A stretch of 45,419 bases of DNA from Acidimicrobiaceae bacterium. Lineage in GTDB: Bacteria > Actinomycetota > Acidimicrobiia > Acidimicrobiales > RAAP-2. Below, in pieces: positions 1-8,696 of the stretch. Location of the stretch: contig JABEUQ010000067.1 of the NCBI GenBank assembly GCA_013044265.1, positions 1-45,419 on the forward strand, written 5' to 3'. The notes beneath the pieces were generated by a model. The model did not search any database. It saw only the letters and a list, made by a program, of their open reading frames with translations, and had not been told where the DNA came from. Numbering within the stretch: the first letter of the stretch is position 1; every line of letters starts with the position of its first letter. The position numbers and the translations under genes were made by a program.

Positions 1-107
1 CGCCTCGCTGGCGAACGTGAAGCGTCAGTCCATGAGGACGCGCGCTGCTCGCCAAAGCTTGAGTGTTACGAGGATCTACCTACACTGCTGGGGGTAAAGG
101 AGTCTCA
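1..107. other. Left edge, no gene assigned
   Basis: The first 107 bases before the ABC exporter start could hold the tail of a gene lying to the left: one plus-strand frame stays open to a TGA at 109-111, another to a TAA at 95-97. Neither translation resembles a family I recognise, so no gene is called. The right part holds the candidate promoter and ribosome binding site of the ABC gene. Confidence 0.5.
59..86 (+). promoter_or_regulatory. Candidate promoter of the ABC exporter
   Basis: TTGAGT (59-64) and TACACT (81-86) are separated by 16 bases and match four of six positions of the sigma-70 -35 and -10 boxes. A transcript starting near 93 would have a very short leader, followed by AAAGGAG at 96-102, five bases before the ATG at 108. 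Position and motifs are seen; activity is inferred. Confidence 0.35.
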
Positions 108-2042
108 ATGAGTATGCACTCGAGCGCGATGGGGCGTGGTGGCCGGGCCGGAATGAACTCCATGCGACGCAATCGCGACATTCTTGAGCATCGCATTAAA
201 AAGGGCACACTGCCGCGGATGCTTACTTTCGCCAAGGTCTATCGGACAATGATTATCGTCTTTTTGACGGCGGTAGTCTTAGATTCGATCGTCACTTCAG
301 TTTCGCCTCTGGTCTTGCGCGCCATCATCGACACGATCACCAACACCCACGTCGCCCACAAAAGCCAGAGTCTCGTCATTGGATTGGCTTTCTTGACGGC
401 GGTCTTGGCCCTCATAGACGCAGGGTTGTCGCTCTTTGAACGACGCGCTTCAGCTGTTATCGGCGAAAGCCTGATTTTTGATCTGCGCGCTCGCGTGTAC
501 GCCCACATCCAAGACATGCCGATTGCGTTCTTCTCTCGGACTCAGACTGGTGCACTTATCAGCCGTCTCAATAACGACGTCATCGGTGCCCAGCAAGCTT
601 TCACTGACCTATTTTCAAACGTGGTCGGCAACATCCTCTTACTGACAATCATCTTGGGTGTCATGTTCTTTCTCAGCTGGCAGATCACCCTGGTCGCACT
701 GATCTTGTTGCCATTGTTTTTGCTGCCAGCTCGGCGCGTCGGACGACGACTCGGTACGCTCTTTCAGCGCGGGATGGAACTCAACGCTGAGATGAACATG
801 GTGATGAGCGAACGCTTCAACGTGGCCGGCGCCATGGTGGTCAAACTTTTCGGCCGTCCCCGCGACGAACTCGAATACTTCGAGTCACGGGCTCGACAGG
901 TCCGTGATATTGGGATTCGCCAAGCGACGTACCAACGGTTTTTCTTCGTTGCCCTGTCGCTCACGGCCTCTCTCGCCACTGCCTTCGCGTACGGGTTCGG
1001 TGGAGTGGCTGTTTTGCACGGCACTCTGGCTGTGGGTACCGTCGTCGCCCTGACCGCCTATTTGACCAGGCTCTATGGGCCCCTGACACAACTGTCCAAT
1101 CTGAATGTTGATTACATGTCGGCGATGGTCAGCTTTGAACGACTCTTTGAAATCCTTGATCTTGAGCCGATGATTAAAGACGCCGTCGACGCCCGTGATA
1201 TTCCTGAGGGTCCGGCGACACTTCGCTTCGAGAACGTGAGTTTCGAATATCCGGGTGCAGAGGAAGTGTCGTTGGCCTCCCTCGAAGCAGTAGCGGTCCT
1301 CGAGCGAGTAGAACGCACTTCAGTGCTGCATGACGTGTCCTTCGTCGTCGAACCGGGCACCATGACGGCTCTTGTGGGACCCTCCGGAGGTGGCAAGACG
1401 ACAATATCGATGTTGGTGTCACGCCTCTACGACGTGACTGCGGGTTCGGTCAGCATCAATGGCGTCGACTTGCGTGAGACCACGTCGATCTCGCTGAAAT
1501 CGACCGTGGGCGTGGTAACTCAGGATCCGCACCTGTTCCATGACACCCTGCGTGCCAATCTTCTCTTCGCTCGCCCCGACGCCACTGAACAGGAGATTCA
1601 AGTTGCTCTCGTTTCGGCACAAATTGCATCGCTGGTAGCAAGTTTGCCCCAGGGTTTGGATACGGTGGTGGGGGAGCGAGGCTACCGACTGAGCGGGGGA
1701 GAGAAACAGCGAGTAGCTCTCGCGCGTCTCATGCTCAAGGCCCCGCATTTGGTGGTTCTCGACGAAGCCACCGCTCACCTCGACAACGAGAGTGAAGCTG
1801 CGGTCCAGCGCGCATTGGACGCCACGATGAACGATCGCACGTCATTTGTCATAGCGCATCGACTCTCGACAATCCGAAACGCTGACCAAATCTTGGTGAT
1901 CAATGAAGGTCGTATTGTCCAGCGAGGAACGCACGAGGAATTGCTCAAGATGGGGGGTCTCTACAGAGACCTTTACGAGACTCAATTCGCCTCGCAGGCC
2001 TCAACTCATGGCGTGAAAACCACCATCGACATGAATGATTGA
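108..2042 (+). CDS. ABC exporter, fused membrane and ATPase domains
   Basis: A 644-residue half-transporter of the type-I exporter class. About six hydrophobic helices lie in residues 40-330, followed by an ATPase domain with Walker A (GPSGGGKT, 424-431), signature LSGGEKQ (528-534) and Walker B LVVLDEAT (about 548-555). Such proteins pump lipids, peptides or drugs out of the cell as dimers; the substrate cannot be told from sequence. The ATPase domain carries an insertion of about 24 residues (containing SLASLEAVAVL) between its first strands, which I recall from other actinobacterial exporters. ATG 108 is chosen over GTG 63 because AAAGGAG sits five bases before it. The last 42 bases overlap the convergent enoyl-ACP reductase gene. 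It has no partner half-transporter here, so it probably forms a homodimer. Confidence 0.9.
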   Translation: MSMHSSAMGRGGRAGMNSMRRNRDILEHRIKKGTLPRMLTFAKVYRTMIIVFLTAVVLDSIVTSVSPLVLRAIIDTITNTHVAHKSQSLVIGLAFLTAVLALIDAGLSLFERRASAVIGESLIFDLRARVYAHIQDMPIAFFSRTQTGALISRLNNDVIGAQQAFTDLFSNVVGNILLLTIILGVMFFLSWQITLVALILLPLFLLPARRVGRRLGTLFQRGMELNAEMNMVMSERFNVAGAMVVKLFGRPRDELEYFESRARQVRDIGIRQATYQRFFFVALSLTASLATAFAYGFGGVAVLHGTLAVGTVVALTAYLTRLYGPLTQLSNLNVDYMSAMVSFERLFEILDLEPMIKDAVDARDIPEGPATLRFENVSFEYPGAEEVSLASLEAVAVLERVERTSVLHDVSFVVEPGTMTALVGPSGGGKTTISMLVSRLYDVTAGSVSINGVDLRETTSISLKSTVGVVTQDPHLFHDTLRANLLFARPDATEQEIQVALVSAQIASLVASLPQGLDTVVGERGYRLSGGEKQRVALARLMLKAPHLVVLDEATAHLDNESEAAVQRALDATMNDRTSFVIAHRLSTIRNADQILVINEGRIVQRGTHEELLKMGGLYRDLYETQFASQASTHGVKTTIDMND

Positions 2043-2789
2043 AGCCGTCGTCGCACGCAGCAGTGGCGACAGCAAGGCAACTGCTGCGTCAGAAACAGCC
2101 GAGGAGTCATTGACGTCCCAACCAAGGGGAGCACGTTCAGCCCACGTCTCTTCGAACACCTCGAATCCAGGAATGGATTTAGCGGCGATCGTTCGGATAG
2201 GTCCCGCCGACAACATGTTGACGCGAATCTGATCGGGTCCTACCTCACGCGCTAGGTAACGTCCCAGAGATTCCAATCCGGCTTTCATCACACCCATCCA
2301 GTCGTAGAGTGGATACGCACGGCTGGCATCGAAGTCCAATGCGATGACTGAAGCTCCGCCAAGTACCTCGCTCTTTTGCAGCAGCGGACGAAAAGCCCCA
2401 ACGAGAGCTCCCAGGGAGTATGTCGAAATCTGCATGGCCGTCGAAACGTCCTCGAAGGGCGCGACGAACATTCCCGAACCTAGACAACTTGGAGGGGCGT
2501 AGCCAATAGCGTGCACTAACCCGTCGAGACTGCCGAATCGCTCTTCAACAGATTTGACTGCCGAGACAAACTGCGCGGGGTCGGTGACGTCTAGTTCTAT
2601 GACCTCACCGACGTCACCCCATTCATCGAGCTTGCGCGCCGTACGCTTGGTGAGGGAGAGTCCGCGCCCGGCTCCGGTCAGGGCAATACTTGCTCCTTCT
2701 TCGAGCGCTCGGCGAGCTATACCAAAAGCCAGCGAATCATCAGTAAGAACGCCGGTAATCAGGATACGGTGATTGGTCAGTATTGCCAT
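2001..2789 (-). CDS. fabI: Enoyl-ACP reductase, InhA/FabI type
   Basis: This 262-residue short-chain dehydrogenase-like enzyme reduces the trans-2 double bond of enoyl-ACP with NADH, the last step of each fatty acid elongation cycle. The N-terminal ILITGVLTDDSLAFGIA is the FabI form of the nucleotide-binding loop. Tyr162 and Lys169 in YDWMGVMK match InhA Tyr158 and Lys165, and NMLSAGPIRT and the final HVDGGFHAM are typical of InhA. It stands apart from the fabD-fabG-acpP-fabF operon at the other end of the window. Its 3' end overlaps the ABC exporter by 42 bases. The ATG at 2789 is preceded by TACGCT and six bases, so it is probably translated from a leaderless transcript. It is divergent from the F420 reductase gene across only 40 bases. 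Confidence 0.93.
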   Translation of the reverse strand: MAILTNHRILITGVLTDDSLAFGIARRALEEGASIALTGAGRGLSLTKRTARKLDEWGDVGEVIELDVTDPAQFVSAVKSVEERFGSLDGLVHAIGYAPPSCLGSGMFVAPFEDVSTAMQISTYSLGALVGAFRPLLQKSEVLGGASVIALDFDASRAYPLYDWMGVMKAGLESLGRYLAREVGPDQIRVNMLSAGPIRTIAAKSIPGFEVFEETWAERAPLGWDVNDSSAVSDAAVALLSPLLRATTASIIHVDGGFHAMS

Positions 2790-2795
2790 CTTGTT

Positions 2796-2801
2796 AGCGT
2801 A
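2796..2801 (-). promoter_or_regulatory. Leaderless -10 box of fabI
   Basis: TACGCT on the minus strand, six bases upstream of the ATG, with no Shine-Dalgarno sequence between. The spacing puts the transcription start at or beside the A of the start codon. Confidence 0.5.
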
Positions 2802-2829
2802 CTGAAGTTAATCAATCGAAAGGGTACCC

Positions 2830-3480
2830 ATGAGCAGTGTCGGTATTTTGGGGGGAACCGGTCCGGCTGGACAGGGAGTCGCCATTCGTCTCGCGAGCGC
2901 GGGTTACGACGTAGTTTTGGGTTCGCGAGACGCCAATCGGGCCGTGACAGTGGCTGCGGAATTGGCACCGCGCGGTGCGGGCACCGTGACGGGGGCTGAT
3001 AACGAGGGTGCTGCGCAGTGCGACCTCGTGGTGGTGGCGACACCGTGGGACTCAGCCGTCGCAACGGTCAGCGCACTGAAGAATGTGTTGGACGGCAAGA
3101 TCGTGATCTCCATGGTGAATGCCCTGACTCGTGAGGGTCGTGAACTCGTGCCACTGTATCCACCGAGAGGTTCGATGGCGGCACAAATTGCCCACGCGTT
3201 GCCGAGTGCCACCGTAGTGGGGGCTTTCCATCATCTTCCCGCCTCAGAGATGGTCAACCTCGATAGTGAACTCGATGCCGACGTGGTGATATTCGGCGAC
3301 GATGCAGAGGCGAGAGAGAGCGTCGCTCATCTAGTGGAGGCGATGCCGGGACTGCACGCGGTCGTTGCGGGAACCATGTCGTTGGCCAGCGCGATCGAAG
3401 CTTTCACCGCCGTGTGCATCTCGATCAATATTCGCCACAAGGCACACAGTTACGTAAAGCTCGCGGGACTTTCGCACTGA
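2830..3480 (+). CDS. npdG: F420-dependent NADP reductase
   Basis: A 216-residue protein that moves hydride between coenzyme F420 and NADP. The start GILGGTGPAGQG (5-16) is the Rossmann loop of the Fno/NpdG family. Ser32-Arg33 in LGSRDA are placed to bind the NADP 2'-phosphate. The conserved pieces VVVATPWDSA, VGAFHHLPA and the C-terminal INIRHKAHSY also fit the family. GAAAGGG at 2818-2824 precedes the ATG by five bases. It overlaps mshC by one base (TGATG), so the two are probably co-transcribed. The gene implies that the cell makes F420. The main alternative is a generic NADP-binding oxidoreductase of the same fold. Confidence 0.85.
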   Translation: MSSVGILGGTGPAGQGVAIRLASAGYDVVLGSRDANRAVTVAAELAPRGAGTVTGADNEGAAQCDLVVVATPWDSAVATVSALKNVLDGKIVISMVNALTREGRELVPLYPPRGSMAAQIAHALPSATVVGAFHHLPASEMVNLDSELDADVVIFGDDAEARESVAHLVEAMPGLHAVVAGTMSLASAIEAFTAVCISINIRHKAHSYVKLAGLSH

Positions 3481-4598
3481 TGCAGCTCTACGACACTGCC
3501 CGACGCGGCGTATATCCGATGGACCCGAGCCCGGTGGTCTCGCTCTATACGTGCGGAATCACCCCTTACGATGCGGCGCATCTAGGTCACGCTTTCGTCT
3601 ATCTCACTTTTGACATCCTGCAGCGGCGCCTTCGCGACCAAGGATACGAGACGCGTTGCGTTCGCAATGTCACCGATGTCGATGACGACATCTTGAAGAA
3701 GGCGCGCCACCTCGGGGTGAACTATTTGGATCTAGCCGCGAGAGAGATGGCGAAATTCGAACGTGATATGCAACTGATCAATCTGCGACCAGTGCATTCC
3801 GAGCCGCGCGCAACCGGGGCAATCCCTGAGATTCTCACAATGATTGGCGATTTGTTCGATTCGGGACACGCCTATCAGGTCGAGGGTTGGGTCTATTTCG
3901 AGGTGGCCACCTTCGCGCGATTCGGTCAAGTGAGCCACGAGAGTCGTCTCTCCATGATTGAACTCGCGGCGATCCACGGAGGGAATCCCGATGACGCACG
4001 CAAGCGTGATCCGCTGGACTTCGTCTTGTGGCAACCCTCTCTCGAAGATGAACCCGCTTGGGAGTCACGATGGGGTGCGGGGCGCCCCGGCTGGCATATT
4101 GAATGCTCAGCGTTGGCTCGACGAGAGTTGGGAGACACCCTCGACGTCCACGGTGGAGGACGCGATTTAGCTTTTCCCCACCATGAGTGTGAGGCGGCCC
4201 AGAGTGAGTCCGTCAGTGGCCTGCCCTTTGTGCGGCACTGGGTGCACGTTGGACTCGTCGGACTCGACGGGACCAAGATGTCCAAGTCGTTAGGAAACTT
4301 GGTCTTCGTCTCGGACCTCGCGCTGCGAGCAGAACCTGCGGCGGTGCGTCTGGCGATGCTCGACCAGCACTATCGCGAGGATTGGGAATGGCGTGAGGAG
4401 CTCCTGACTCAAGCACAATCACGACTGGCAACGTGGCGTTCAACCCTGAATGGGCGCGAGAGTTCGGTGCTTCAAGATGTGCGTGACGCGCTCGACGACG
4501 ACCTCAACTGTCCTGGAGCCTTGGGGGCAGTTGACGCCGCCGCACACGCGGGTGCGAACGTGGCCCCGGCCGCCGCGTTGCTCGGCATTACGCTGTAG
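3480..4598 (+). CDS. mshC: Cysteine-glucosaminylinositol ligase (MshC)
   Basis: MshC joins cysteine to GlcN-inositol with ATP in mycothiol synthesis. The protein (372 residues) is a shortened relative of cysteinyl-tRNA synthetase. The zinc ligands are at Cys25, Cys209, His234 and Glu238. HLGHA (34-38) replaces the HIGH box and KMSKS lies at 266-270. The phrases CGITPYDAAHLGHA, NVTDVDDDI and GRPGWHIECSA are the MshC forms. The protein ends soon after the catalytic core, lacking the anticodon-binding C-terminus of a normal CysRS of about 460 residues. The ATG at 3480 shares its A with the stop codon of the F420 reductase. mshD, the last enzyme of the same pathway, is at 39614-40450. A divergent tRNA synthetase is a less likely reading. 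Confidence 0.88.
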   Translation: MQLYDTARRGVYPMDPSPVVSLYTCGITPYDAAHLGHAFVYLTFDILQRRLRDQGYETRCVRNVTDVDDDILKKARHLGVNYLDLAAREMAKFERDMQLINLRPVHSEPRATGAIPEILTMIGDLFDSGHAYQVEGWVYFEVATFARFGQVSHESRLSMIELAAIHGGNPDDARKRDPLDFVLWQPSLEDEPAWESRWGAGRPGWHIECSALARRELGDTLDVHGGGRDLAFPHHECEAAQSESVSGLPFVRHWVHVGLVGLDGTKMSKSLGNLVFVSDLALRAEPAAVRLAMLDQHYREDWEWREELLTQAQSRLATWRSTLNGRESSVLQDVRDALDDDLNCPGALGAVDAAAHAGANVAPAAALLGITL

Positions 4599-4613
4599 TA
4601 GAGGAAAGGCACC

Positions 4614-6602
4614 ATGTCAGTTATCGAAATTGAACTACCAGACGGCAGCATTCGCTCGCTCGACGATGGAGCGAATGCCCGTGATTTGGCGACCGCCATT
4701 GGTTCGCGACTTGCCAAGGACGCCCTGGCGGCGCAGGTGAATGGGGAATTGACTGACCTCAGTCGTCCTCTAAAGAACGGTGATGTGGTGTCCATCATCA
4801 CTCCGGGCAGCGATTTGGGCCGTGAGGTGCTGCGCCACTCCACTGCGCACGTGCTGGCCCAGGCCGTCCTTCGCCTCTGGCCGGGTGCGCACTACGCCAT
4901 CGGGCCAGCGATTCGTGATGGCTTCTACTACGACTTCGAATTGCCTGACGGGGCGCGTTTTAGCGACGACGACCTTGGTCGCATCGAGGACGTGATGCGG
5001 ATCATCGTCGTTGAGGACCAACCTTTTGAGAGGGCAGAGTTTTCCATCGAGGAGGGTTTAGAGCTCTTCAAAGATCAGCCGTTCAAAGTTGAGATCATTA
5101 AGGGCGTCGGCTCGGGCGAGAACCCTGAAGACGTGACTGAGGTCGGTGGCTCGGTCGTGTCGACGTATTCCAACACTCCGGAGTTCAAAGATCTCTGTCG
5201 TGGTCCTCACGTGCCATCGACGAAGCGATTGGGCCATTTCAAGTTGATGAGAGTTGCGGGCGCCTATTGGCGCGGCGATGAAAAACGACCACAGCTCCAA
5301 CGCATCTACGGCACGGCCTGGGAATCCAAAGATGCCCTGGCGGCTCACTTGCTTCAACTCGAAGAGGCTGAGAAGCGTGATCACCGACGCCTCGGCCAGG
5401 AGATGGATCTTTTCTCTTTTCCCTCCGAGCTCGGGCCGGGATTGGCAGTCTTTCACCCCAAGGGGGGCACGATGCGCCGAGTGATGGAGGAGTACTCACG
5501 AAGTCGCCACGTCGCCGGAGGCTACGAATTCGTTAATTCACCGCACATCACTAAAGCCGAGTTGTTCGAGACCTCGGGCCACCTGGAGTGGTTTGCCGAT
5601 GGCATGTACCCTCCGATGGAACTGGACGATGGCCAGAATTATTACCTGAAGCCGATGAACTGCCCATTTCATATTTTGATTTTCAAGGCTCGTCAGCGCT
5701 CCTATCGTGAATTGCCGTTGCGTATGTTCGAATTCGGCACGGTGTACCGCTACGAGAAGTCCGGTGCGGTTCACGGCCTGACGCGTGTGCGCGGGATGAC
5801 TCAGGACGACGCGCACATCTTTTGTACCCGCGAGCAGATGGCTCAGGAGTTGAGCGACCTTTTGACCTTCGTGCTCGGTCTGTTGCGCGATTTCGGCCTC
5901 AATGATTTCTACCTGGAACTATCCACACGTCCCGACGCCAAAGCAGTGGGTACCGATGAGGAGTGGCGAGAGGCCGAATACACTTTGGCCGAAGTTGCGC
6001 GCGGTGCCGGACTCGAACTGGTGCTCGACGTAGGTGGTGGCGCGTTTTACGGTCCCAAGATCTCGGTGCAGGCACGTGACGCAATCGGTCGTACTCACCA
6101 GTTGTCGACTATTCAACTCGACTTCCAGTTGCCTCAACGTTTTGATGCGAGTTATATCGCGCCGGATAACGCCCGTCATCGCCCCATCATGATCCATCGT
6201 GCACTCTTTGGCAGCGTGGAACGTTTCATGGCGATTTTGATCGAGCACTACGCCGGCAATATGCCGACGTGGATGTCGCCTGAACAAGTGGTGGTGTTGG
6301 GGGTGCGTGACGACCACGACGCCTATGCCTTTGAGGTGGCTGAACTTCTACGTCTGGACGGTTTGCGCGTCAGTGTGGAAGTCGCGAACGAGCCACTGGG
6401 TGCGCGTATCCGCCGTGCGAAGATGAGCAAGGTGCCCTACGTTCTAGTGGTGGGCGATGACGACGTCGCCGCAGGCACCGTGGGCATAAATGCACGCGGA
6501 GCGAATGACCCCGAGCGTGGGGTAACGATTGAGGATTTCCGCGAGCGGTTGCGTCGTGAGATTGACAATCACGGTTCTCCGGAGCTCACCCGTGCCACTT
6601 GA
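4614..6602 (+). CDS. thrS: Threonyl-tRNA synthetase
   Basis: This 662-residue class II synthetase charges tRNA-Thr. It has the complete bacterial layout: a TGS domain (about 1-65), an editing domain with HSTAH (His75, His79) and the cysteine in KDLCRGPH, a catalytic core with motif 2 around [11 protein letters not shown] and zinc-ligand context MNCPFH, and a C-terminal anticodon-binding domain with [27 protein letters not shown] at 4601-4609 lies four bases before the ATG. It follows mshC by 15 bases. It overlaps the HIT gene by 11 bases if that gene starts at GTG 6592. thrS leads into the PIM genes here, the same order I recall from mycobacteria. Confidence 0.97.
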   Translation: MSVIEIELPDGSIRSLDDGANARDLATAIGSRLAKDALAAQVNGELTDLSRPLKNGDVVSIITPGSDLGREVLRHSTAHVLAQAVLRLWPGAHYAIGPAIRDGFYYDFELPDGARFSDDDLGRIEDVMRIIVVEDQPFERAEFSIEEGLELFKDQPFKVEIIKGVGSGENPEDVTEVGGSVVSTYSNTPEFKDLCRGPHVPSTKRLGHFKLMRVAGAYWRGDEKRPQLQRIYGTAWESKDALAAHLLQLEEAEKRDHRRLGQEMDLFSFPSELGPGLAVFHPKGGTMRRVMEEYSRSRHVAGGYEFVNSPHITKAELFETSGHLEWFADGMYPPMELDDGQNYYLKPMNCPFHILIFKARQRSYRELPLRMFEFGTVYRYEKSGAVHGLTRVRGMTQDDAHIFCTREQMAQELSDLLTFVLGLLRDFGLNDFYLELSTRPDAKAVGTDEEWREAEYTLAEVARGAGLELVLDVGGGAFYGPKISVQARDAIGRTHQLSTIQLDFQLPQRFDASYIAPDNARHRPIMIHRALFGSVERFMAILIEHYAGNMPTWMSPEQVVVLGVRDDHDAYAFEVAELLRLDGLRVSVEVANEPLGARIRRAKMSKVPYVLVVGDDDVAAGTVGINARGANDPERGVTIEDFRERLRREIDNHGSPELTRAT

Positions 6603-7098
6603 GCGTTTTGCGGCGTCATGGCGAGAGGCCTACGTCTCAAGTCCAGAAGCCGCGTCGCATTCTCGCGATGAGGGGGAGTGCGTGTTTTGCGCACTCGCGC
6701 CGCTTGAGCCGTCTGAAGACTCAGGGGTGCTTTGGCACGACGACTTAAGTTTCGTGACGCTCAACGCCTTTCCTTACGGATCGGGCCATTTACTGGTACT
6801 ACCACGTCGACACGTTGGTTCCCTGAGCGAACTAGGTGACGAGGAGTATTCGTCTTTTTTCTGGACTCTACGTCGAGCCGTTCGCGCATTAGATGCGGCG
6901 TACAACTGTGACGGGATGAACGTGGGAATGAATTTAGGACAGGCCGCGGGTGCGGGAATACCCAAACATCTGCACGGGCACGCCTTGCCTCGCTGGATTG
7001 GAGATACCAACTTCATGAGCACGATCGCCGAGACACGGGTATTGCCGGAATCACTGGTGTCTACGTGGCGAAAAGTGGCTGTACATTTCGCTCACTAG
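6592..7098 (+). CDS. HIT-family nucleotide phosphorylase or hydrolase
   Basis: A 168-residue histidine-triad protein. The triad [10 protein letters not shown] has His126, His128 and His130, the middle residues of the nucleotide-phosphate active site. CVFC at 30-33 is a cysteine pair common in this subgroup. The closest family I recognise is the mycobacterial enzyme encoded next to pgsA1, described as an Ap4A phosphorylase, so breakdown of dinucleoside polyphosphates is the best guess. The GTG at 6592 is chosen because the residues from there match the family length, and CCGGAG lies a few bases upstream. An ATG at 6529 would add 21 residues read from inside thrS. It overlaps the end of thrS by 11 bases. 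Confidence 0.82.
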   Translation: MPLERFAASWREAYVSSPEAASHSRDEGECVFCALAPLEPSEDSGVLWHDDLSFVTLNAFPYGSGHLLVLPRRHVGSLSELGDEEYSSFFWTLRRAVRALDAAYNCDGMNVGMNLGQAAGAGIPKHLHGHALPRWIGDTNFMSTIAETRVLPESLVSTWRKVAVHFAH

Positions 7099-7145
7099 TC
7101 GACCGAAATACCCTCTGTAGACTTCTAAAAGGACGTGGGAGAACG

Positions 7146-7808
7146 ATGTTCGACGGAAAATTCCGCCAATCAGTAGACGCCGTCACCGCCCCCGTGGGTC
7201 GGGTGTTGGTTCGCGCAGGATTCTCCGCTGATGTCCTGACTGCATCCGGCCTAGTCTTCGCCGGGGCGACCGCATGGTGTATCGGAGAGGGCCAATTCGT
7301 CGTGGCCATTGTCCTGCTCGTCCTAACCGGTGCACATGACCTACTGGATGGTGCCGTCGCCAAAGCCAGTAAGCGCGCTAGTCAGCGTGGAAGTTTTTTC
7401 GATTCTGTGGTCGACCGCGTGGCTGATGCTGCTCTACTGGGTGGAGTCGCGTTCTACCTCGAGCGACGTCACCCTGGGGAATTGGTCCTATTACCCTTCG
7501 CACTCTTGACGACGTTCTTCCTCATCTCCTACCAACGGTCCAAGGCTGAAAGTCTTGGGCTGGCCGCCAAAGGTGGGTTGATGGAACGCGCCGAGCGACT
7601 AGTTCTCCTTGGCGTGGCCCTGCTTTCTACGGCGATCTTTGTGCCGGTGCTCTGGATCATGTTGGTGTTGACAACGGCAACGTCGTTCGGTCGTTTCTGG
7701 CGAGTATGGAAGATAGCCGCTCGACCGGCGCCGCGAACGGTCATTGAACGCGCACCGCGCTCGCACGCACGTCGTCCACGTCGCCTTAGTCGTTCGTCTC
7801 GTCACTAA
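7146..7808 (+). CDS. pgsA: Phosphatidylinositol-phosphate synthase
   Basis: A 220-residue membrane enzyme of the CDP-alcohol phosphotransferase family. It is expected to join CDP-diacylglycerol with inositol 3-phosphate, giving the lipid anchor for PIMs. The family signature is visible as Asp65, Asp68, Gly69, Ala72, Gly82, Asp86 and Asp90. The usual Arg after Ala72 is Lys73. Several hydrophobic helices surround it and the tail is rich in Arg. GGGAG (about 7137-7141) precedes ATG 7146. The gene is followed after three bases by the acyltransferase and then by pimA, which supports PI rather than phosphatidylglycerol synthesis. The exact alcohol substrate is inferred from context. Confidence 0.85.
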   Translation: MFDGKFRQSVDAVTAPVGRVLVRAGFSADVLTASGLVFAGATAWCIGEGQFVVAIVLLVLTGAHDLLDGAVAKASKRASQRGSFFDSVVDRVADAALLGGVAFYLERRHPGELVLLPFALLTTFFLISYQRSKAESLGLAAKGGLMERAERLVLLGVALLSTAIFVPVLWIMLVLTTATSFGRFWRVWKIAARPAPRTVIERAPRSHARRPRRLSRSSRH

Positions 7809-7811
7809 GTC

Positions 7812-8696
7812 GTGAAGGCTCGCAACGCCGCCGCGATGTACATCCTCGCGGGTCGTATTCTCGAGCGCCTTCCGGAGCGCTTCGACGTGGCGCTCGCTCG
7901 ACGTATTGGTGTAGCCGTCGGGATGCGCTCGAAGGCGCGTCAGCCCCTCGAGCACAATCTACAAAATGTGCTGAGCGCACCGGACCGTCTCACCGAGTCG
8001 GCGCTGCTCGAACGATACGTTCGCCGAGGATTTGCCAACTACGCCCAATATTGGGCGGAGGGGGCGAAACTTCCCGGACTGAGTCGCGACACGATCAATT
8101 CTCGCTTTCGCATAGTTGAAGGACTCGAGTATCTCGAAGAGGCATTCGCCCTAGGTAAGGGAGTGGTGATTGCCCTGCCACACGTCGGTTCCTGGGAGTG
8201 GGGCGGGTCATATCTCTCGTCATTGGGCATGCCCATGACGGCGGTTGCCGAAGAACTCGAGCCGCCAAGACTTTTCGAGTGGTTTACCGCCAAGCGTGAG
8301 GCAATCGGTATTCATATCGAGGGACTGAACAAGGATGCCAGCACCAAGTTACTAAACGTGCTCAAGAGCGGGGGAGTAGTAGGGCTACTGTGCGACCGTG
8401 ACATTCAAGGAGGCGGCGTTAACGTCGAATTTTTCGGTTCGACCGTTACCTTGCCCGGCGGACCAGCGACGTTAGCGTTGCGCACCGGTGCGCCACTCGT
8501 CTGCGCCGCGTGTTACACCGGACCTGGTCGCGACCATTTTGCGGTCATCACGCCCCCGATAATCGCGGAGCGGGAAGGTCGGCTGCGCCACGACGTGACT
8601 CGGGTGACCCAGGCCATTGCTGACGAGCTTGAAGGGTTGATTCGGCGAGCCCCAGAGCAGTGGCACGTGCTCGAAGAGCGGTTCGAGCAGCTGTGA
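7812..8696 (+). CDS. PIM acyltransferase, LpxL/PatA family
   Basis: A 294-residue lysophospholipid acyltransferase-type protein. HVGSWE at 124-129 is the HX4E catalytic box, and GLLCDRDIQGGGV and LPGGPATLALRTGAPLV are conserved blocks of this family. In mycobacteria the equivalent gene, patA, adds a fatty acyl chain to the mannose of PIM1 at the inner face of the membrane. Its place between PI-phosphate synthase and pimA makes the same role likely. The start is GTG 7812, three bases after the upstream stop; an ATG at 7836 is the alternative. The stop TGA at 8694-8696 overlaps the GTG of pimA (GTGA). Confidence 0.85.
   Translation: MKARNAAAMYILAGRILERLPERFDVALARRIGVAVGMRSKARQPLEHNLQNVLSAPDRLTESALLERYVRRGFANYAQYWAEGAKLPGLSRDTINSRFRIVEGLEYLEEAFALGKGVVIALPHVGSWEWGGSYLSSLGMPMTAVAEELEPPRLFEWFTAKREAIGIHIEGLNKDASTKLLNVLKSGGVVGLLCDRDIQGGGVNVEFFGSTVTLPGGPATLALRTGAPLVCAACYTGPGRDHFAVITPPIIAEREGRLRHDVTRVTQAIADELEGLIRRAPEQWHVLEERFEQL

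Noticed and set aside
3480-4598. Cysteinyl-tRNA synthetase
   Set aside because: Too short, no anticodon-binding C-terminus, and carries the MshC forms CGITPYD and HLGHA; mshD is also present.
7118-7123. TAGACT as a promoter for the PI-phosphate synthase gene
   Set aside because: It is 22 bases before the start with no supporting -35, and a TANNNT is expected by chance in a gap of this size; kept out of the feature list.
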